64,000 bases of DNA, taken from contig BCJJ01000025.1 in NCBI GenBank assembly GCA_039545355.1, forward strand, positions 398,820 to 462,819. Direction: 5' to 3'. Positions 56,622-64,000 of this stretch are shown here, piece by piece; within the stretch, counting starts at the first letter, position 1, and every line of letters starts with the position of its first letter. The position numbers and the translations under genes were made by a program. Under the pieces are notes generated by a model that was not told the DNA's origin, searched no databases, and worked only from the letters and a program-made list of their open reading frames with translations. This DNA is from Trichosporon coremiiforme (Eukaryota; Basidiomycota; Tremellomycetes; Trichosporonales; Trichosporonaceae).

Positions 56622-58486
56622 TCACGCCTCGGAGGCGTCGGCTGTGTGGACGGCGGGCGCGGGTCGAGGAACCCTGCTCGCGCGGCGGCGTCTTGCGTCC
56701 TCCACTGCGGATGTCAGCTAGAGTACGGAAGAACAATAGTGCTTTACTCACTCATGGACTTGACCTCGCGGGTGAGCTCGACAGAGTTAACGGAGCAGGG
56801 GCGGTTCAGGATAGCCTCGAGGGCTGCTGTCAGTTCAATGTCAGCCGTTTACTCACTTTTGAGCGGGGTGCCGATGCGGGACGAGCTCTCGGGAGATGCC
56901 TGTTCCGAGACGATGCGCTCGATCTGGCGGATCTGATAGCGGACACGCGAGGGCGTGGTCGGCTTGCTCAACTTGGACTTAGGCGTCTTGCGGGGCGTGA
57001 CCTGCTTGACGCGCCCGCCGAAGAAGTGGCAGTCGTCTGACTTACGACGCACAGCTGACGTAGCCTTGTCCAGCGGCGTAACGGGACCGTCGCTGCCTTG
57101 CGTCGAGCATGTCGCCGATCGCGCGCGCTGCGGGGAGGGTGAGCCGCGTCCGAGGCCGCCGAGCCCGAGTCCGATGCGCTTCGAGGGAGGCGTCAGCGCC
57201 GGCATCGCCGGCATTTTTTTGGGCGTCAGGAGGATGGACGCGGAGCCCTTGCACTGAGTGCCAAGCGAGACGGGGGAAGACGGCGCTGTGTCTGCCGCTA
57301 AGCTCTGGCAAGCATCGAGGAGCTCCTCGAAGAGCACGTCAAGCTCGCGCTGAAAGGACTTCTCAGGTTCGGGTGAGGGAGCACTCGAGTAGTCCGCCAG
57401 GTCGTCCAGGTCCAAGTCGAGGTTCTCCTCGATGGGCGGGTGGACCTTGACGTTCTTAATAAGGGGACTGCCGGTGCTTGAGACATCGGTGTCTTCCACG
57501 TCCAAGGCCTTGGCCCTAGGGGCAGGCTGGAAGGAAGGCACGGGCTTGCGGCGAATCCGGAACGGGGTAGACACTGCCGATTCTGGAGAAGAGGGCCGCG
57601 ATCCCATGGCGCTCGCCAGAGAGGGGGAAGGAATGCGCTGCAAGTGCTGCAACGACGGGTCGAACGATGAGGACCGACTGCGTGGGGGATGATGGCTGCC
57701 AACGCCACCGTAGCGCTTCGGGGTGAAGACGAAGCTCTGCTCGGCGGACAGTCTGGACAACTCGCTGGCTGCCGGCATAGACCCGTGGCGTTGGTGGGAG
57801 ATCCGCCCGCCGGCTCTGCTTGAAGTCGAACGCTTGTCTCCAGGCTTCGGGATCTGTTGACTTGGGGAGGCGAGTGGCACATGCCGAGCAAGCGCATGCT
57901 GAATGGTCAGCTGCGGGTGCAAGGACGGCTGGGATGGTTGACCATGAACCGCTCGAGCGTAGGAGAAGATCGAGTTGTTTGATTTGCTCGAAGGAAGACG
58001 ACCCGACATTGATGTTTGACAGCGTCGTGGCGTTGGGTTGTTTTCATCCTCCTCGTGGACCGTGATGGCCGCCGGTGAGAGTGGCGATGGCGAGCGACTG
58101 ATCATGGCCATCATGTACTCCTTCGAAAGCTTGGGAACAGGAGGGATAGTCCCATTTCGACACGACGTAGAGTTGGAGGGCCTACGATTGCCCGAAAATG
58201 CGCGAGACAATTTCTGTTTGATGCTCCGGCTAGACTTGACAGAGCTTGCACTTGAGTAGCCACTGTCGCCACCGTTGTGCACATTGAGCGATTTTACCGA
58301 TTGCAGGTATGCCAGATCGGATAGCTGGGACTCTGCGTCGCTACAGCTTGACGAAGCACTACTCATTGGGTAATTGCTACTGGCATATCTGCGGTTGGAA
58401 TAGACGTTGTAGTGCGGGACATTTGAGGTCGAACCGCCGTAAGCGGCTGAGTCGGTCTGCATCGTCGGACGGCGGAAGAACGGCAT
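56622..58486 (-). CDS. Unrecognised Ser/Pro-rich protein
   Basis: Exons 58486-56857, 56823-56752, 56704-56622; 594 residues. The start is the ATG of MPFFRRPTMQ; the open frame upstream of it has only TTG. Mostly disordered and rich in Ser, Pro and basic residues, with many S/T-P sites (RSPSPLSP, SRPSSPES, VTPRKTPKSK) that could be CDK or MAPK targets. Short more-ordered pieces are SFQRELDVLFEELLDACQSL (about residues 378-397) and RVRYQIRQIERIVSEQ; the second exon gives LEAILNRPCSVNSVELTREV. Two short terminal exons are supported by CTGAC-type acceptors and in-phase joins. No family assigned. Cell-cycle or polarity phosphoprotein would be a guess. Confidence 0.75.
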
Positions 58487-60343
58487 TCTCGGTATGGTTA
58501 TGAGTTGGAGACGGCGAAGCAATTGGAGGTAACGAATGTCAGGGGTTAAGAGTGTCCAAGCGAGTGAAAGGGGAGGAGTCGGGCAGAAGAGGGATTAGAG
58601 CAATGGAAGGTCGAGCGATACAGAGACGGCTGAGGAAGAGAGATGAGGAGAGAAGGTCGAGTGGCAAACAACCCCGTCCAAGAGGACGCGCGCCCGTAGG
58701 CGATCCCGACTTAGCGCCAGAGGCTGCGAGCAACAGCGCAGCAGCTAGCAGCCAGCTGAACACGCTGTCTCACACGTTGGCTTCCACAGCCCTGCATGCG
58801 CCTACAGCCGGCAGGGCAACACGGTCACTTAGCTCGCGACTGCGGTGCGCCCCAGAGGCAATTCCTGTCCATCAGGTTGGTCGGATCGACCTTCTTTACC
58901 TCCAATAGACTTCACACGTACTTCACTCCTTAGCACGGGCTATCAGTATTGTGATCAGTGGTCATTCTATCAATGCGTGCTGAGTGGTTGAGTGAGCATA
59001 ATCACGCGTACGGCGACCATTATCGCCCACCGTGTTCCTCCGAATGGGTGCTGATTTCGTGGTGCACATGCGCGAGAGAGGTTGTATATCGCTGCAGACA
59101 GGCTGTCGCCGACTGCAAGCTGGTCGCATAGCAGTGAAGTAAAGCGCGTTGAGGTCGAAGTAGTGCAGAAGCGTAGGAGGGCGCTCTGAGACTCGATCAG
59201 TGATCAGCGAGATCGAGTAGGTTGCCGATCGTGCGGGTAGCTCATTCCTGAGCGGAGAGAGGTCATGAGCTCATTGATCATTGAGGATCATTAGCTCGGT
59301 GCGATTGCGCCGATTAGGATTTAAGCGACGTTTGGCCCAGCGGCGAGGAGCCGGATCAACAGCCGGGCTAGGCCAGGGCTCGCCGGGGTGGGTGGGTGCC
59401 TTGGTCGCGGTCGGGGCTCAAGTCACCACGCACTGGCGTCCTGTGAGGGCACGCATGATAGCTAGCGTCGTCTGCGACAGGCACTGGGCTCGGCGTATGA
59501 GCGTGGCGAGGAGAGTCAGCGTCAGCGGCGGGCGTCGCGTCGGCTCCTCTCTGCGTCCGCTGGGCCGCTGAGGCGCTTGCCTTTTGGACATTTGGGCCAT
59601 TCGGCTCATCTGGCGCACATCGTCACACCGTTGTGCCCTTGAGCCTGATTCGTTGGGGTCATTTTCTGGTCACTTGAGACCCTCTCCCATCCGCCAGCGT
59701 ACGCCAGCGACCGGCCAGCGATGCATTCCACATGAGCACATGAGCCACTACCCTCCTACCCCCCCCGCCCCAGCTAACCCAGCCTGCGCCCTGCGCCCAG
59801 CGCCCGCCTGGCGCCAACACCATACCAGCCCTACGTCTTCCTCGCTCTGCACATCGGTCCGATGCCACCGCGGCTTCTCGTCGCATCGTCATCATCGCCA
59901 TCGTCCTTGCCATCTTGCATTGCTCCTCCGCATCGACACCCCCCTCCCTCATACGCACCGCGCGCTTTGGGGATAATTGGCCCGAGCTTGTCGGATCACC
60001 GGCAAGACCTTCCCGACTCTTCCGGCTCCGGTCTAGTCTGGGGCACCCACACCCTCATCCCTGCATCCTCGCATCTCTCTGCACCTCCCACGAGCGACTT
60101 GCACCCCCCTCTCCTCCTTTCCACTTCTCACGTCAACAACCCTCTTCCTGCAACCTTCCAGCCAACTTCTCCTTCTACCCCTTCCCCAAACTTTTCTTTC
60201 CGCATTGACCGCAGTCTGGCTTATCATCTTATCAGCCTGCTAGACTCCCCGAACGCCTTCCTTTCCCTTTCCTACATCACATCCAACTCGCGACTCTCAT
60301 TGACCACCTTCTCCTATCAAGCCCGTAGGCTTCTTGACCAGAC
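58487..60343. other. Divergent upstream region, Ser/Pro-rich gene / acyltransferase
   Basis: 1.86 kb between divergent starts. The last 500 bp before the acyltransferase are C/T-rich, as expected of a long leader. Several GATCA-type motifs occur at 58950-59290. No coding chain found. Confidence 0.45.
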
Positions 60344-62893
60344 ATGGCCTCGGGTTTTATCTGTGCGTACCTCGCTGACTAGATATCGCTGACACGCAGT
60401 CGACCTAATCGTCATCTTCTGGAAGCTAGCTGTTCTCAACATCTTCTTCCGAGAAATCAAGTCAGTTTTGCACCTGCTCACCATACAGTTTCAACACGCT
60501 CACACACAGACCTCGCGGCGCATGGCACATTCCCAAGAAGGGCCCTGTCCTGTTCATTTGCGCTCCTCATGCGAACCAATTCCTTGATCCTCTCCTCCTT
60601 TTCACGGAGGCTTGGAAGGCGGGCCGCCGCACTTCCATCCTGACCGCGGCAAAGGTAAGTAAACCGCGGGCTACCAGAGATCAAATGACGTCCATCCGAG
60701 GCTAACGACGTCTTAGTCTATGGAACGCAAGTTCATCGGCTTCATCGCCCGTCTGTTCAACTCCAGTACGTGCTCAAGCCGTTGTGCACGGTCGGCGTCC
60801 ATGCTCACACTCCTCCAGTCCCGGTTTCTCGAGCGGCTGACTACGCAAAGCCGGGTGTTGGTCAGGTCACCCTTGACAAGACCGACCCCCTGCTCGTTCA
60901 CGGCATCGGCACCAAGTTCACCGAGCAGTTCGAGTCTCGCGGTACCATCTCGCTGCCCAAGTCGGTCCGCTTCGCGTCTGCCCCGATCGCTGAGGTGGTC
61001 TCCGACACTGAGCTCCGTCTCAAGTCTGAATTCACGATTCCGTCCAAGGACGGCAACACTAACATCAAGGCCACGAACAGCGTCCGCTCTGATCTTCCTG
61101 CCGATTCTGAGGGGTGGCACTTCCGCGTATTCCCCCACGTCGATCAGGACCAGACGTACGGCGCTGTTTTCGATGCGCTCAACAAGGGAGGCGCCATCGG
61201 CATCTTCCCGGAGGGAGGTTCTCACGACCGTACCGACTTCCTTCCCCTCAAGGCTGGCTTCTCGATTATGGCTCTTGGAGCGATGGCTGCGAACCCCGAT
61301 CTCGATGTTAAGCTCGTTCCCGTCGGTCTCTCCTATTTCCACGCCCACAAGTTCCGCTCGCGCGCCGTTGTCGAGTTCGGTGAGGCCATCTCCGTTGACC
61401 CCAAGCTCGTCGAGATGTATAAGGAGGGCGGTGCCAAGAAGCGTGAAGCTTGTGGCAAGCTCCTAGAGCAGGTTCACGACGCTCTCCGTGCCGTTACCCT
61501 CCGTGCCCCCGACTGGGAGACTCTTCAGGTGAGCTTGTCTGACAACCGGAAGCTAATGATCAGGTTGTTCAAGCCGCTCGTCGTCTTTACCGTGTTCCTG
61601 GCCAGCAGATGAGCATCGGCCAGGTTGTTCAGCTCAGCAAGTACTTCATGGAAGGCTACCTCCGCTTCCAGGACGAGCCCAAGATCATCGAGCTTCGCAA
61701 GCGCATGCGCAAGTACAACCGTCTGCTGCGTGACATGGGTATCGCCGATCACCAGGTCGAGCGCGCGTCGAACCGCAGCGTGCAATCGCTGATCCTCCTG
61801 ATCTACCGCCTCGGCCTGCTCATCTGGTGGAGTACGCTTGCTCTGCCTGGCTTCATCCTTCACGTCCCCGTGTTCATTCTCGCCAAGTACATCAGTCATG
61901 TCAAGGCCAAGGAGGCGCTTAAGGCGTCGACCGTCAAGGTCCAGGCCCGCGATGTCCTCGCCACCTGGAAGGTTCTCGTCTCGCTTGCCGTCGTCCCCAT
62001 GGTGTACCTCATCTGGACGATTGTCGGAACGACTTGGTGCTACCGCCACGACGCCCTGCCGCACCTGCGCCGCTGGATTCCTCTCATCGTCTTCCTGTCC
62101 GGTCCCGGTCTCGGCTACGCGTCGCTTAAGTTCGGCGAGGCTGGTATGGATGTCTTCAAGTGAGTTGAATTCGCGGGATCTTTAACTGACGTACAGGTCC
62201 CTGCGCCCGCTGTTCCTCTCCCTGTGGCCCGGTAACCAGCACGAGGTGAAGAAGCTGCGCAAGATGCGTGAGGAGCTGTCAAACGAGATCTCTGAGCTCG
62301 TGGACGAGTTCGGTCCGAAGATGTTCGAGAATTTTGACAAGACGCGCATGCTGCCCTCTGCCTCGACGAAGAAGAACCAGCACGTCGAGCCCTCGATGCT
62401 CTCGCATCCGATCAATTGGCTCGATGAGCGCATCTTCGGCTGGCGCCGCAATGGTTCTGCAGCCGAAGCCTGGGCCGACGGCACGCACGACCAGAACCGC
62501 TCGCCCCGCTCTGTCCCGTCCACGGCGCCCGGCAGCCCGCACGAGTCCGACCTCGAAGATGCCGAGGACGTCGACTACGACGACATCCTGGCCGTCATCG
62601 ACCACCGCGGTGGCAAGAGCCCGCGCCGCCGCACCCGTGCCGGACGCTCGTACTCGGACCTGCGCACGCAGCCGCTCTCGCCCCTCGCCACCGACGGCCG
62701 CGCGACCCCCTCGTCGCCCTCGCCATCGTCGTCCCTCCTCACCGTCCCCGGAGAGGAAGACGGTCTCCACCACCGCCGCGCGTACCGCGCCAACATCGAC
62801 TCGCACGGCGAGCCCGCGCGCCCCGACACACCAGGCTCGAACGGGAACGGCATCGCGGCCCAGGGCGCGCTCGGCCTCGACAAGGGCGAGTAA
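60344..62893 (+). CDS. GPT2: Glycerol-3-phosphate acyltransferase (Gpt2/Sct1-type)
   Basis: ER enzyme that acylates glycerol-3-phosphate (and possibly dihydroxyacetone phosphate), the first step of glycerolipid synthesis. Exons 60344-60362, 60400-60460, 60510-60654, 60717-60765, 60819-61528, 61564-62159, 62197-62893; 758 residues, like yeast Gpt2/Sct1. Membrane segment near 7-22, then acyltransferase block I PHANQFLDP (His47, Asp53), block III FPEGGSHD at 221-228, and VPVGLSYFHAHKFRSR. Hydrophobic pairs follow (LILLIYRLGLLIWW, GFILHVPVFIL, VSLAVVPMVYLIW). The C-terminal 180 residues are Ser/Pro-rich and acidic, a regulatory tail phosphorylated in the yeast enzymes. The first coding exon is only 19 nt. 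Confidence 0.94.
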
Positions 62894-63176
62894 ACTCGCG
62901 AGCAGGCGAGCGAGACCCGAGCCCCCGGCGAGTACTTAGACCGCCGGTCCCCGGCTTAAAACCCAACAGAATCGGAACGATACTACCGCAAACAAGCAGC
63001 AAACCAAACCATAGAGCTCCTCTTCGTTTTATTTAGGCATATATTTTCCCCCACAACATCCTGAAGTTACCATTTATAGCACCCAGCACCGCTCGTCTCT
63101 AGCTCGCATGATGCAACTCAAGACTCGGACAGTGCAGCAAAGCGTGACTAACGTGTGCATCGTGGATCTACAGCTA

Positions 63177-64000
63177 TTAATCCTCCTCGTGCTCGTCCTC
63201 AGCGCGCTTGAGCACGTCGAGCACCAGGCGTGCGGCCGGTTCGCTCCCGTCGCTCTGCCCCTCGACGGCCTTGCGCATCAGCTCCTGTTTCTCCTGCTCG
63301 CTGTGCCGCGTGAGCCAGAGGACGTACTCGCCCTCACTCCATCCGTGGACCTCGTGGGGCAGGCTGAGGTCGCTCCGGGCTAGGATGCAGTGGCACAGTG
63401 TATCGACCGGCAGGGGGTGGGTTAAATGCTCGTCCTTGAGTCCCTCGAGGTCGGCGAACAGCAGCTGCCGGAACGCGCGGAGAGCGGCGTACTCGTCCCC
63501 GATCGCTTCGAGGCGCGTGGATGCACGCTGGCCAGGGATGCGGCCGACGTTGACGAAATTCTGCAGAGCCATCTCGAGCTCGGTCATGTTGCTCGTGAGG
63601 CGGAGCTTGCCGCTCTCGCTCGCTTTCAGGAGGGACGCATGCGAGAGGAATTGCGCAGCGAGAGTCTGAGCGAGACGGAGGACCCAGGACCGCAGCTCCG
63701 AGCCCAGCGCTAGACGGCCGAGCACTTCCCCCCTAAGGAAACTGAGCTTCGTGACTAGGTCCGTCATGTAGGCTGAGCCCTGCATGGACTGGGCAGGGTC
63801 GAGCGACTTGCTCCAGTCGATGCGGTGCATGCGGCCCAGGATCGAGGCGAACTCCTTCCGGATCGCGGCATCAAGGGCGTCGGTGACGCGCCGCCAGGAG
63901 GCCTCGAGCGAGGACACGGCCGGCGCGAGGAGGGTGTCGACGGTTGACGAGATCGAGAGCTTGGACAGCTGAAGCGCGCAGTGGTACATGCATGAGGCGA
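63177..64000 (-). CDS. COG5: COG complex subunit 5 (C-terminal part)
   Basis: Lobe B subunit of the conserved oligomeric Golgi tethering complex, acting in retrograde intra-Golgi traffic. Only the last 274 residues are in the window; the frame stays open through 64000 (ASCMYHC), so the N-terminal two thirds are missing, not absent. Diagnostic stretches are LRSWVLRLAQTLAAQFLSHASLL, KLRLTSNMTELEMALQNFV and LRAFRQLLFADLEGL. The C-terminus is acidic (AEDEHEED). It converges with the acyltransferase, with 283 bp between stops. Confidence 0.9.
   Translation of the reverse strand, partial: ASCMYHCALQLSKLSISSTVDTLLAPAVSSLEASWRRVTDALDAAIRKEFASILGRMHRIDWSKSLDPAQSMQGSAYMTDLVTKLSFLRGEVLGRLALGSELRSWVLRLAQTLAAQFLSHASLLKASESGKLRLTSNMTELEMALQNFVNVGRIPGQRASTRLEAIGDEYAALRAFRQLLFADLEGLKDEHLTHPLPVDTLCHCILARSDLSLPHEVHGWSEGEYVLWLTRHSEQEKQELMRKAVEGQSDGSEPAARLVLDVLKRAEDEHEED

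Noticed and set aside
58487..58522. Upstream extension of the Ser/Pro-rich protein
   Set aside because: The frame is open but starts with TTG; the first ATG is at 58486.

Overview
The window is a 64 kb piece of a basidiomycete nuclear genome. The introns are mostly 33-60 nt, start GTGAGT or GTAAGT, carry a CTRAY branch site (GCTGAC or GCTAAC) and end about 5-15 nt later at AG. This, with GC-rich codon use, points to Tremellomycetes, probably Trichosporonales. That placement is inferred from style, not from a search. I found 20 protein genes (two cut by the window ends), three tRNA-Gln genes and one assembly gap. Exon structures were rebuilt by hand from splice signals and checked for reading phase.

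Layout from left to right: eIF2B alpha (+, 5' end outside the window); a 1,639-residue membrane protein with three START-like domains (-), whose true start lies 550 bp upstream of its longest open frame; DOP1 (+, ten exons). Then 4.5 kb with no recognisable protein gene, holding two tRNA-Gln(CTG) genes and the gap. Then a GT61-type glycosyltransferase (+), a third tRNA-Gln(CTG) (-), an unrecognised extremely intron-dense small gene (+) ending 14 bp from a convergent ABCC transporter (-), an AGC-type kinase (+), a Serinc/TMS1 protein (-), the tRNA exportin LOS1 (+), V-ATPase subunit A (-), a VHS-GAT sorting adaptor (-), a complex I NDUFA9-type subunit (+), cystathionine gamma-lyase (-, with a 708-nt intron), an unrecognised protein (-), a 3 kb empty stretch, an EBP1/PA2G4-type protein (+), a DUF676 lipase-like membrane protein (+), a Ser/Pro-rich unknown (-), a glycerol-3-phosphate acyltransferase (+) and the C-terminal part of COG5 (-).

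There is no operon logic. Pairs are divergent with 300-1900 bp shared upstream regions, or convergent with short gaps. Many products act in membrane traffic and lipid handling (DOP1, COG5, VHS-GAT, Serinc, START protein, acyltransferase, lipase), but these are housekeeping genes and nothing shows that their proximity is functional.

The most unusual points are the intron-dense gene near 20 kb, three copies of one tRNA with three different intron states, an intron in the VMA1 gene almost on the known intein insertion site, the large CYS3 intron, and a kinase whose hydrophobic motif has tryptophan at all three aromatic positions.
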